Part shown: piece by piece, positions 42,769-50,152 of the stretch
Layout: every line of letters starts with the position of its first letter
Numbering within the stretch: the first letter of the stretch is position 1
Source of the DNA: Clostridia bacterium
GTDB taxonomy: Bacteria > Bacillota > Clostridia > Christensenellales > UBA3700
NCBI GenBank assembly: GCA_029060025.1
Contig: JAIDUV010000049.1
Coordinates: 72,904 to 123,055, forward strand
Length of the DNA: 50,152 nt
Direction: 5' to 3'
The notes under the pieces: generated by a model
What the model was told of the DNA's origin: nothing
Seen by the model: the letters and a program-made list of their open reading frames with translations, nothing else
Databases searched by the model: none
Position numbers and translations under genes: made by a program

Positions 42769-42784
42769 TTTTTCACGTGAAAGT
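42769..42784. promoter_or_regulatory. parS: parS-like site 1
   Basis: TTTTTCACGTGAAAGT matches 13 of 16 positions of TGTTTCACGTGAAACA, with the CACGTG core intact. Confidence 0.6.
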
Positions 42785-43320
42785 TAATGAATAGGCACTG
42801 AATGCTCCAAAGAAAATATCGTATATAATAAATGGTAACGATATCGTAAGTGCAACTTTAAATTTACAAAGTCAATATAATTATTATGAAGTTAATGCAA
42901 AATAAATAGCGTTTAATGTGAAAATGTGTATATATTCACTTCGAATGTAATATTTCAAAATTTCATAAACAATTTGCAAGTTGTAAGCCTATTATACTTT
43001 TAAGTTAGTATGCAGATGTAATCATTGCTTAGTTATTCTTGTGTCAAAAAACAATTGAATAAAGCATAACACGTGTCTTTAATTATGGGATCTAGGTTTT
43101 TGCCTAAAAGGGATTATCGTATTGATATGGTAAATGTAGCGTTATGCACGCAGGATAATTGCACAGTGGTCTAATTTAACGATATATATTGCTAAATAAA
43201 TTACCTATGGACATAATTGCGCAAATTATATCCCCCAAAGGGACTATATTTATCGCAATAGCACTGCTTAAGCGTGAAATGTGGAAATAGTGCTCTATAG
43301 ATGTTATGTATTTGATGCAA

Positions 43321-43336
43321 TGTTTCACGTGCAACG
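43321..43336. promoter_or_regulatory. parS: parS-like site 2
   Basis: TGTTTCACGTGCAACG matches 14 of 16 positions of the parS consensus. Confidence 0.75.
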
Positions 43337-44419
43337 TCACATTTATGTCCAATGGGAATTGTTATTATTGTTGACTTAGAATAACGCAAATTAAATTTTA
43401 GGCGAATACAATTGTTTTGCTATGTTAATAAGTATTATATGAGTATCTAGCAAATAGGCTCTGTTAGGTTTTGCTGTCGTGTAAATATAAACCGTTCTTA
43501 GAATCAAAAGTAAAAAATGCGTTATGTAAATCTTCTCATAAAATCGGCAGATAAAAAAACATACCGATATATTGATTGACAAAGTGCGTAATCAATACTT
43601 ACGGTTGCAATACTATGCATCGTAGTTCTTGTAATATAAAGGTGTTTTTATTTGCTAAGACCTTGTTAATGTGAAATAGATTGCATTACCCTTGATAAAT
43701 GAAAGAAGACTAATATAGCAAAGTTTTCACGTTAAGCCATATAGAATGATTTGATGTGCCGCTTTGATCCTTCTCCTGCTTATAGGGTGAAGTGTATAAT
43801 CTAAGATATACGAAATAGCGAATATGTTGTGACGGCATTAGTTTTTAATAAAGATGTTTAATAGATAATGTGTTGCACGCGGCTTGAGGGATTCTTGGTA
43901 TATGATAGAAAGCCTATAAATGCACCTAAATATATAATATTACCAAAGGTGATACATTTATAAAATAGGTACTATTAAATGATGCTTCAAAGTTGGCGTA
44001 TATTTAATATCACTTAAATTATAGTTTATTTTACACATTGCATATTGTGTATTGCGCTTTCGATTTGTTGGTGTGTTGCGCATTATAGTTTGTGTATAAG
44101 TGATGTTGTCAAAGGAATTATATTGCTGGAACTAGTGTGTTTGCGTTTGACCTGTTGAATTATGTATGGCGCCGCGTGTAATAGGTGATTCAAAAGAATT
44201 TGAGAGATATGTATATTGACGGTGTTTCGTGTAGGGAATGGCTGTGCCCTATTGCTACTTTATTTAAGGAATGTTATTGCTTTGTTATTAAATTAAACAA
44301 TATGATTTGCATCGACGAAGTGTGGTGGTTGTGCGTGCGTGTATACGGAGTTATGGCCTTTAAATCGGATTGCGAATCTGTAGATTTAATTGCCAATGAG
44401 AATAAATGTCCAAAATTGT

Positions 44420-44435
44420 TGTTTCACGTGCAACA
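44420..44435. promoter_or_regulatory. parS: parS-like site 3
   Basis: TGTTTCACGTGCAACA matches 15 of 16 positions of the parS consensus. It shares the GC in place of GA with site 2, possibly a lineage-specific variant. Confidence 0.85.
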
Positions 44436-44766
44436 TTTTGCAAACAATGATCTGTTATGGCTGTGATGTGAAGTTTGGTTAGAGTGCCGGTCTGCTATAG
44501 ATATTAGTGTTTTCTTAATATGCTGCCCTGTCATTGCAAAATGCAAAAGTTATGGCAGCAGGTTCTTCAAGCATTGATGTTTTGTGTTTACCATCATTGA
44601 ATATGTTTTCTATGTCTTGAGTCAAATAAATTGACTTGTATAGATTGCCAAGTAAATTTCGTGGAAAGTTGTGATTGTGGCAGTACATATAGCAAATTGC
44701 TAAAATGACAGGGAAAATGGACGTTTCACAGTTGAAAATCCGCTGTTTGAGGGTTTTTGCCTGCAA

Positions 44767-44782
44767 GGTTCCTTGTGAAACA
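44767..44782. promoter_or_regulatory. parS half-site
   Basis: GGTTCCTTGTGAAACA keeps one intact half (GTGAAACA) and 12 of 16 positions overall. Confidence 0.3.
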
Positions 44783-44907
44783 TTTTTTAGCATTAAATCT
44801 GCTTAAATCGAAAATATTATAATATAATTATTCTATAATATATCCTTTGGTGAAGCAAATCTAAGAACTAGATTATCTAAAAAACTATTTCAAACTGTTT
44901 TTTAGGC

Positions 44908-44940
44908 AAATGTTTCACGGTTTTTGTGAAACATTTTTTG
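44908..44940. terminator. Hairpin built from split parS halves
   Basis: AAATGTTTCAC and GTGAAACATTT pair perfectly around a 7-nt loop and are followed by TTTG. The arms are exactly the two halves of parS pulled apart. It could be a terminator, a separated ParB site, or both; no gene obviously ends here. Confidence 0.55.
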
Positions 44941-45274
44941 TAGTTGGAATATTGCCATATATAACGAATTTTAGACAGAATTTAACAATTTTACGATAAT
45001 TATTGGCTAAAAACTAATAAATTTTTTTGAACTTGTTCAAAAAATGGTACGTTTATTAGGTATTACGTCTAACAAGTATGCGAATCGTACTTTTAACGTT
45101 AATTACGTAATAAGTAAATTATTTTGACGGGTTGATTCTAGATTATCAGCAACTACTCTGCTTGGACTCTCTGTATATCTTAATATGCGGAAGACGATTT
45201 TTATAATGGGATTTAATATGAATAGACAATATGTTTTTGGAAATACTACTAATATTAAAATACTGGAGGTCATT

Positions 45275-45421
45275 ATGCCTAGATGTAGTGTTTGTAGATG
45301 CCAAGTTGATTACGAGAATGCTTTTATATGCGATAGTTGCCATAGTTATATTTGTGGAGAGTGTATTATTCGATATGGCAAAGGATGTGACTGCGGTGGC
45401 AAATTGCATCATCTAAACTAA
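45275..45421 (+). CDS. Small zinc-finger protein, 48 aa
   Basis: Starting at the ATG at 45275 (GGAGG 6 nt upstream), the protein has nine Cys in CSVC, CDSCHSYICGEC and CDCGG clusters, the spacing of a treble-clef or B-box/RING-like double zinc site. No family is recognised. Longer in-frame starts upstream lack ribosome sites. It is the first gene after the gene-free region. Confidence 0.65.
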   Translation: MPRCSVCRCQVDYENAFICDSCHSYICGECIIRYGKGCDCGGKLHHLN

Positions 45422-45498
45422 ACTACGCTTTGTAGCGGCTTGTATTTGGGAATGGCAGGACAAATTTGCGTTGATAGATAAAAGTTGCTGTAGATTTG

Positions 45499-45533
45499 TT
45501 AAATACGGTCGTAAGGATGCCGACCGTATTTAA
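45499..45533. terminator. Inverted repeat between convergent genes
   Basis: TTAAATACGGTCG and CGACCGTATTTAA pair over 13 bp around a 9-nt loop, between the zinc-finger gene and yabQ. TTTTT follows at 45540-45544 on the plus strand. Confidence 0.6.
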
Positions 45534-45536
45534 GTA

Positions 45537-45908
45537 TTACTTTTTAAATCTCTTGACTATTTTACTTTGCGCTACTTTGGTTTTAAAGGCGTTACACCTT
45601 GTTAGTAACAACTTATGGTGTTTCTTTATTGGTAGATATAGGGCAATGGACATCAAGATTGTAAAGAACGAGCATATCAATATGTGATAAATCTTTAAAT
45701 CATAGTTGAAGTAAGAGTATGTTATTAGAAAGAAGGCTATGCCATATAAAAAAGCATATAAAGTCTGTGATATATGTCTATACAGAGCGCTTTTAATTAA
45801 ATATGCGCAGATAAAAGCATTTAACATAAAGATAATGCCAAAGATAATGCCAAGAATGGCGTATATAGCCAATGCCAATGGCTGATTAAGGGTATCAGAC
45901 AATATCAT
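45537..45908 (-). CDS. yabQ: YabQ-like sporulation membrane protein
   Basis: This 123-aa protein has four hydrophobic segments (LALAIYAILGIIFGIIFMLN, TLYAFLYGIAFFLITYSYFN, IYHILICSFFTILMSIALYL) and a basic tail. By itself it is weakly recognisable, but it directly follows and overlaps (4 nt) a YabP-type gene, and its helix layout fits YabQ. In B. subtilis both genes are made in the mother cell and are needed for the spore cortex. Confidence 0.7.
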   Translation of the reverse strand: MILSDTLNQPLALAIYAILGIIFGIIFMLNAFICAYLIKSALYRHISQTLYAFLYGIAFFLITYSYFNYDLKIYHILICSFFTILMSIALYLPIKKHHKLLLTRCNAFKTKVAQSKIVKRFKK

Positions 45909-46189
45909 TTGAAGATTTTCTTAAAAAGAGAAAGTTTTTGCTTACCTTTTGCATACTTAAGGGTAGCAATGCTTCCGGATAAGGAGCAAATACCTCTTGA
46001 GGTGTCTAAATTGACTATTTTAAGCCGTTCTCCGGTGATTATAAGGGATCTGTCACCTAGATTGCATATTATTTGTTTTTCGTCGCTTTCTATCATCTCT
46101 GTGACGCCATTTATCTCGATATTGCTGTCAAAATTGATATTTATGGCTTTTTGAGGTTTTGTTGTCGCAGTTTGCGTAATTTGGCTCAT
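45905..46189 (-). CDS. yabP: YabP/YqfC-type sporulation protein
   Basis: This 94-aa protein has the family pattern: INGVTEMIESDEKQIICNLG, DRSLIITGERLKIVNLDTSR and SLSGSIATLKYAKG. This small beta-rich fold defines YabP and YqfC. Its coupling to a YabQ-like gene makes YabP the better choice. AAGGAG precedes the ATG. It supports an endospore-forming lifestyle. Confidence 0.82.
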   Translation of the reverse strand: MSQITQTATTKPQKAININFDSNIEINGVTEMIESDEKQIICNLGDRSLIITGERLKIVNLDTSRGICSLSGSIATLKYAKGKQKLSLFKKIFK

Positions 46190-46568
46190 ATTTTCTCCTT
46201 TTTAGCACAAATATTGCTATGTAAAGGCAATAAATGCAAGAAACGTCTTTTAGCGTCATAAAACAGGGTGGAGCATATATATATTACTAAAATATCCATA
46301 TTAAGTATATGATTAAATACTTCTATTTAGTAAAATAACATCAATTGAAAATTAGTCAACTGTTGTTTTGACTACTAGAATATCCATATTAATACTAATA
46401 TTTTATGACGCATTACAATATATTTTATTATAGTAAAATGCGATTATGACATATATTTTCGCTGCAGTATTGATTCATACAATTTTATAAATAATTGCAA
46501 AAGACTTACATATTCGTTGACTAAAAAAATATATTTTGATAAGATATTAAATGTAATTATTTTCCGCG
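46190..46568. other. Gap with an 11-bp inverted-repeat-bounded segment and the tRNA promoter
   Basis: GCGTCATAAAA (46253-46263) and TTTTATGACGC (46401-46411) bound 159 bp that also contain two copies of AATATCCATATTAA (46291-46304 and 46379-46392). TTGACT (46517-46522), a 17-nt spacer and TAAGAT (46540-46545) form the likely tRNA promoter. No gene is seen. Confidence 0.55.
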
Positions 46569-46654
46569 CGGATATGGCGGAATTGGCAGACGCGTAAGAT
46601 TCAGGTTCTTATGGCCGCAAGGCCGTGCAAGTTCAAGTCTTGTTATCCGCACCA
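46569..46654 (+). tRNA. tRNA-Leu(CAG)
   Basis: The acceptor arms GCGGATA and TATCCGC, discriminator A and encoded CCA are clear. The anticodon stem TAAGA/TCTTA holds loop TTCAGGT, giving anticodon CAG. A long variable arm (TGGCCGCAAGGCCG) marks the class II leucine tRNA, and GTTCAAGTC is the T-loop region. Confidence 0.95.
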
Positions 46655-46658
46655 TTAA

Positions 46659-46690
46659 GGCAGTCCCGAGGTATCGAGACTGTCGTTTTT
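46659..46690 (+). terminator. Terminator after tRNA-Leu
   Basis: GGCAGTC and GACTGTC form a stem followed by GTTTTT. Confidence 0.85.
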
Positions 46691-46854
46691 ATGCTAAGAA
46701 TTTTGTATACTATATTGAAATTCATTTATAAGGTATAATGATTGGTATTATTTGATTTTATTTCTTAACTATGATAAAATTACATAGAATCTTAAAACAC
46801 TAACAATTTTAATAAGAATAGAAGAAAAAAAGCAAATCATAGGTGTAGTAAAAT

Positions 46855-47676
46855 ATGAAGAAAAGTCTAGTGTGTATTATTATAGCGGTGGTTTTATTAA
46901 CAACTTGTATGGCATTGTTCTCGGGCTGTGTCAGAATTGACGGCGGTTATTATATGAGCGGGTATTTGCCAGAATACGAAAGCGGTTATTTTAGATACGC
47001 TGTGGAAACGTATACGATTTCCGATAGTCTTGAAAGAAGAAAGAGAGCACATATTATAGGACTTACGGAAAGCGGTTTGCAGCAAGTGGGCTTAGTTTTT
47101 CCAGATAAAATAAATGGAATCCCTGTAGCCGGCATAGCGTATTATTTGTCTCCGGTAAGTATGTGGGGAGAATCAAAGCGAGTGGGAGATTTAAGTAGTG
47201 AAAATTTAGAAAAAATGTTTTTCTTAGATAGTCCTAGGAAAAATGTTGCTATAGAACTTTCGGCAAATGTATTCACCGTATATTGGAAATTAGACGTTGA
47301 CTTTGTCAATGTGTCTTGTGGGTGGTCTGTATCAATTATAGGCTACGACTATTATATGGAGAAAATACATAAACCGTATCAAGTTGAATGTGAAGAGCGC
47401 ATTGCCAACGTCACCTATATGTACAATTATGATGGAAGTCCAAACAAAGGATGTTATTGGGTGGATAGTTATGACGAAAGTATAATTACTTATATACCGC
47501 CGACTCCTGAAAGAGAAGGATATAAATTTGCTGGGTGGTATAAAGATGAAGATTGCAAAGACGAGTGGGATTTTGAAAATGATATCACAGGCAAAGAAGT
47601 AATAATTAGCGGATATACCGTCTATGACAAAGAGTATGAAGGTACATATTTATACGCTAAATGGATTAAAGTATAA
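46855..47676 (+). CDS. Lipoprotein with C-terminal InlB-type repeat
   Basis: This 273-aa protein has a signal peptide with lipobox ALFSGC (Cys25). The C-terminal 60 residues carry the Listeria-Bacteroides (InlB B-type) repeat pattern PEREGYKFAGWYKDEDCKDE followed by WDF and TYLYAKWIKV. The middle region is not recognised. It is likely a surface lipoprotein, possibly adhesive. AGGTG lies upstream of the ATG. It is transcribed alone after tRNA-Leu. Confidence 0.8.
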   Translation: MKKSLVCIIIAVVLLTTCMALFSGCVRIDGGYYMSGYLPEYESGYFRYAVETYTISDSLERRKRAHIIGLTESGLQQVGLVFPDKINGIPVAGIAYYLSPVSMWGESKRVGDLSSENLEKMFFLDSPRKNVAIELSANVFTVYWKLDVDFVNVSCGWSVSIIGYDYYMEKIHKPYQVECEERIANVTYMYNYDGSPNKGCYWVDSYDESIITYIPPTPEREGYKFAGWYKDEDCKDEWDFENDITGKEVIISGYTVYDKEYEGTYLYAKWIKV

Positions 47677-47726
47677 AAAACAGATTTGTGACGCAACTGC
47701 GACAGTCTAAACTGCGAGTTAGAATC

Positions 47727-48359
47727 TTATATTTTCTTTATTGGGTGTCTTATTACTGTTTTTAATTTTTCGGCGGCGCATTTACGCGGGTCACTGAGGT
47801 ATATTTCGTGATGATAGCGGGTTTCGGTTATGTCCAACTCATAGCCGTTTGCCGTCATATAATCGTGCATAAGCGCTACTGTTTTAGGCTCGTCGTCATA
47901 AGAGCCGACGTGCAGACTCTGAACGCATACGCCCTCGTCGTAAGTCAAAAATTCCACTTTTGAAAAATCTGTTTTTTTCTTTCTTGTCGCTTCTTGTATT
48001 GCCCAATCGAAGTCGGATTTAGTCACGAAATCGGGTAATCGGATAAGGGAGATAAAGTGAAAGCCGTTTTTATTTGCATAGTTGATTGTGTCGGAGCCGT
48101 TCTGCCACCAAAAGCCTTCGAGCGGCGGTACGACGTATTCAAAATACCCATCTATTTTATGAGAGCCTTTATAACTCATCTTGATGGTAAAGGCAATTGC
48201 ATATAAAAGTCCTATTGAGTCTTTATACTCGCCGTTCTCGTCGTTGGGGTTGCCTTTGCCGCGTACCGCTAAGTAATTCATTTTGGGTATGGTTACGATA
48301 GACGGTTTGCTGGCAGGCATATAAAATTCTTTGTATTCTTTCTTGTAGTCAAATGCCAT
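47727..48359 (-). CDS. GyrI-like small-molecule-binding protein
   Basis: This 210-aa protein has VTIPKMNYLAVRGKGNPNDE, LLYAIAFTIKMSYKG, YFEYVVPPLEGFWWQNG and SFDDEPKT-like elements. This is the GyrI-like (SRPBCC/GyrI) pattern of standalone effector-binding proteins, which bind or hydrolyse hydrophobic cations and drugs. There is no DNA-binding domain. GAGG precedes the ATG. Confidence 0.8.
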   Translation of the reverse strand: MAFDYKKEYKEFYMPASKPSIVTIPKMNYLAVRGKGNPNDENGEYKDSIGLLYAIAFTIKMSYKGSHKIDGYFEYVVPPLEGFWWQNGSDTINYANKNGFHFISLIRLPDFVTKSDFDWAIQEATRKKKTDFSKVEFLTYDEGVCVQSLHVGSYDDEPKTVALMHDYMTANGYELDITETRYHHEIYLSDPRKCAAEKLKTVIRHPIKKI

Positions 48360-48557
48360 ATTTGCCTCGCTTATAATATCGAAATTATATCATAATTATA
48401 TCATTGGCGAGTTGAATTTTCAAGTTTTTCAATATGATAATGAAATCATTTGATACAAAAAGCCTTTTGCGGTGTAGTATTTGTAAATAGAAATAATCCG
48501 AAAAAGATCGTATCGATGGATCTTGTAAAGAAATAATTAGTGAAAAGGAGTTTCATT

Positions 48558-49097
48558 ATGAATAAGAAAACCATAACTATTATTGCAGTGGTAGCAATAT
48601 TTATCATATCTTTAGCGGGCGTTTTGTGTTGGGGACTACAGCCGATACAAAAAGACAGCGTTTCACTGAAAAAGTTGAACAAAGAGTTGGGGGAAAAATA
48701 CTGCGTGCCATCTGAATTGCCTTTTGAAGGCGACGTTGAATGTTATATTGTTTACGTTATGGGTAATATGGGAGTAGTCCTCACTAGATTTGAAGCAAGT
48801 CCGAAGAGAAGTACAGGATATTCGATAGCCCTCAAAGATAGTAAGAGAAAAATATATATTGAAACGGGTAATTCGATAACAATTAGTGAGGAGACGGCAG
48901 AAGGCTTAATAATAAAAAAATATAATGACAAAATAATAAAATATCTATTCAGTGAAACTGAGACGGACAATAAGTTGATAATACTATATGAAATTGACGG
49001 CAAAACATATCAAATCAATGCTACATATAATAAAGACGTAAATAGTGAGACTTTGAAATCAGATATAAAATTTTTGTTGGATCAAATGATAATGTAG
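48558..49097 (+). CDS. Hypothetical exported or membrane-anchored protein
   Basis: This 179-aa protein has one N-terminal hydrophobic helix (ITIIAVVAIFIISLAGVLCW) after a basic start, then a beta-rich soluble domain with no recognised family. AAAGGAG lies 8 nt before the ATG at 48558; an in-frame ATG six codons earlier is less well placed. There is no lipobox, so it is a secreted or anchored protein. Confidence 0.65.
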   Translation: MNKKTITIIAVVAIFIISLAGVLCWGLQPIQKDSVSLKKLNKELGEKYCVPSELPFEGDVECYIVYVMGNMGVVLTRFEASPKRSTGYSIALKDSKRKIYIETGNSITISEETAEGLIIKKYNDKIIKYLFSETETDNKLIILYEIDGKTYQINATYNKDVNSETLKSDIKFLLDQMIM

Positions 49098-49518
49098 TAA
49101 GACTAATGGGAGATTTTCAACGGCCAAGATATAGACTTGGTCTGATATAGATAGATTTTGTATTATAAACATATCAAAATAAAAAATTTCGTAGTTAATA
49201 CACAAGGTTGTTGGTTTAAAAGTGTTACCTTTAGACTGATTCTCATTCTAATATAGATTATACTCGGCAATTAATTGTGGTTTGAAATTTATATAGTTCA
49301 ATTATAGGGTTATTTATAAAATACTAGTTAAGTTTCGTTATGAATACGTGAATTATTGCTTAGATATAAAAAAATAATAATTAAAATATATTGCACCAGT
49401 TTTTATTTAATACTTGTGATTTCATAAGTCTATAAAACAGTTATTCATATTAAATTGACAAATGTTTTCTAAAGTGGTAACTTATAAATATAATTAAGTT
49501 AAATTGTGTTGGTGTAGT
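49098..49518. other. Gap upstream of the reverse transcriptase gene
   Basis: No gene is seen. A hairpin GGCCAAG/CTTGGTC (about 49122-49142) and long AT-rich runs are present. TTGACA (49455-49460) has no well-spaced -10 partner (TATAAT at 49489-49494 is too far). Some reverse transcriptase defence systems encode a structured RNA here, but I can show no such RNA. Confidence 0.35.
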
Positions 49519-50152
49519 ATGTTTGGAGATATAAAAAATAATTTCAATATTGTTGAAGGTGCATATAAGAAAATAAAGAGTTTATATTTTTATTCTAAGG
49601 ATAAGTTATTTGAACGCTTAAAAATCAGTGCTTTTGAAAGTGATGAAAAACTTATGTTGGGCACATTTAATATGCTTGCAGAATATTTACGTGATCCTCA
49701 AAAAGATGAAAGTATCGTTTATATCGAGGGATTAATTAAGCAGATAAAATATAAGGTGTTTCCTAAAAGATTTATAGACAAGGAATCTAAACAGAATGTC
49801 ATTACCACGAAAATAAAAGAAAAAGATTTATCTAGTGTAAATTTTTTAATCGATATGCCGATTGAGTTAATGCTGTTAGACAGTATTTGGACGCTGATGG
49901 TAGGTAAGATTGCTTATGATAACAAATCTATTAGTATAAATAATTATGCGAATCAGTTTCAGACGAAAAAAATATTTAAAGAAGGTGAAGATTTAATTGA
50001 AAGTATAGATTTTAGTTCAAATAGGTTGTTTAAACCATATTTTCAACAATATACCTATTGGCGCAATAACGCAATTGATATAATTGAAAACAAATATAAT
50101 AGTAAACAGGATACTATACTAATTTCATTGGATTTAACAGGATATTTTTATT
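49519..50152 (+). CDS. Reverse transcriptase N-terminal part (unknown-group/defence type), cut by window edge
   Basis: An ATG at 49519 opens 211 codons without a stop to the window end. The last 50 residues read RLFKPYFQQYTYWRNNAIDI, then KYNSKQDTILISLDLTGYFY. The sequence LISLDLTGYFY is RT motif A (palm aspartate in a strand followed by an aromatic pair), and the YFxxYxxWRxxAI helix before it is typical of RTs of the Abi and unknown-group defence branch. The first 160 residues are of no recognised family. No group II intron structure or retron RNA is seen upstream. The motif B-D half and the active-site YxDD lie beyond the window. Confidence 0.75.
   Translation, partial: MFGDIKNNFNIVEGAYKKIKSLYFYSKDKLFERLKISAFESDEKLMLGTFNMLAEYLRDPQKDESIVYIEGLIKQIKYKVFPKRFIDKESKQNVITTKIKEKDLSSVNFLIDMPIELMLLDSIWTLMVGKIAYDNKSISINNYANQFQTKKIFKEGEDLIESIDFSSNRLFKPYFQQYTYWRNNAIDIIENKYNSKQDTILISLDLTGYFY

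Larger units (their letters stand above)
42542..45274. other. 2.7-kb gene-free stretch with parS-like sites
   Basis: I see no convincing gene. It differs from the intergenic DNA to the left: no family A-F repeats, and G clearly exceeds C on the plus strand (for example 64 G against 28 C in 44161-44400). It contains several TTTCACGTG words that match the parS consensus TGTTTCACGTGAAACA, and one relaxed DnaA-box word TGTGTATAA (44091-44099). A partition and replication-start zone is the best reading. Confidence 0.6.

Noticed and set aside
44091-44099. TGTGTATAA as part of an origin DnaA-box array
   Set aside because: It is an isolated relaxed match. Other words nearby (43142, 43791, 44029) each carry a mismatch and are widely spaced, unlike the tight group at 31.5 kb.
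44185-44466. 93-codon open frame on the plus strand in the parS zone
   Set aside because: No ribosome site, unusual C- and W-rich composition, no family pattern, and it spans a parS-like site. It fits a chance frame in G-rich DNA.
44515-44793. 92-codon open frame on the minus strand in the parS zone
   Set aside because: No ribosome site, no recognisable sequence features, and its first codons fall in a parS half-site.
1-50152. CRISPR arrays, rRNA genes, tmRNA, known riboswitches
   Set aside because: No regularly spaced direct repeats with unique spacers, no rRNA signature sequences, and no recognisable T-box, SAM, TPP or similar leader folds were seen by eye.

Overview
The window is 50 kb of a low-GC, Gram-positive-type chromosome around its replication origin. 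It was probably taken from a spore-forming member of the Clostridia. The evidence is the core set gyrA, gyrB, recF, dnaA, dnaN, parB, rsmG, mnmG, mnmE, jag, yidC, yidD, rnpA and rpmH; three sporulation-type genes (a YyaC/DUF1256 protein and a YabP-YabQ pair); Shine-Dalgarno sites close to AGGAGG; and near-consensus TTGACA-17-TATAAT promoters. I cannot name genus or family.

Layout. 1-4.5 kb (minus): an accessory operon encoding a VirD4/TraG-type coupling ATPase (cut by the window edge), a protein with an apparently dead AAA+ module, a ClpP-type peptidase and two DUF1292-like small proteins. 5-7.4 kb: a repressor and TM2-protein divergon with palindromic operators, then a MATE exporter. 7.5-18.3 kb: ftsH, yyaC, cvpA-like, a YcxB-like gene, an acyltransferase plus zinc-ribbon membrane protein pair, a ROK glucokinase and a GH18 lipoprotein. 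18.4-22.7 kb: accessory DNA holding a duplicated candidate toxin-end/immunity array and a three-gene operon of unknown membrane proteins facing an XRE regulator. 22.8-42.5 kb: the origin-proximal core genes. 42.5-45.3 kb: 2.8 kb without convincing genes but with parS-like sites. 45.3-50 kb: yabP-yabQ, tRNA-Leu(CAG), two exported proteins, a GyrI-like protein and, at the edge, the start of a reverse transcriptase of the defence or unknown-group type.

The core genes lie almost in the ancestral order rpmH-rnpA-yidD-yidC-jag-mnmE-mnmG-rsmG-parB, then dnaA-dnaN-recF-gyrB-gyrA, nearly all on the minus strand. The exceptions are dnaA-dnaN and mnmE, which are flipped and bracketed by dispersed repeats. 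A DnaA-box cluster lies between dnaA and dnaN. Local G/C asymmetry, gene direction and the parS-like sites instead point to a replication switch just upstream of rpmH, near 42.5 kb.

Other notable points: four promoters place the -10 hexamer exactly 6 nt before an ATG (dnaA, mnmE, recF, a broken HTH gene), suggesting leaderless transcripts; several families of intergenic repeats populate 9-38.5 kb but were not seen right of 42.5 kb; and ParB has no ParA next to it.
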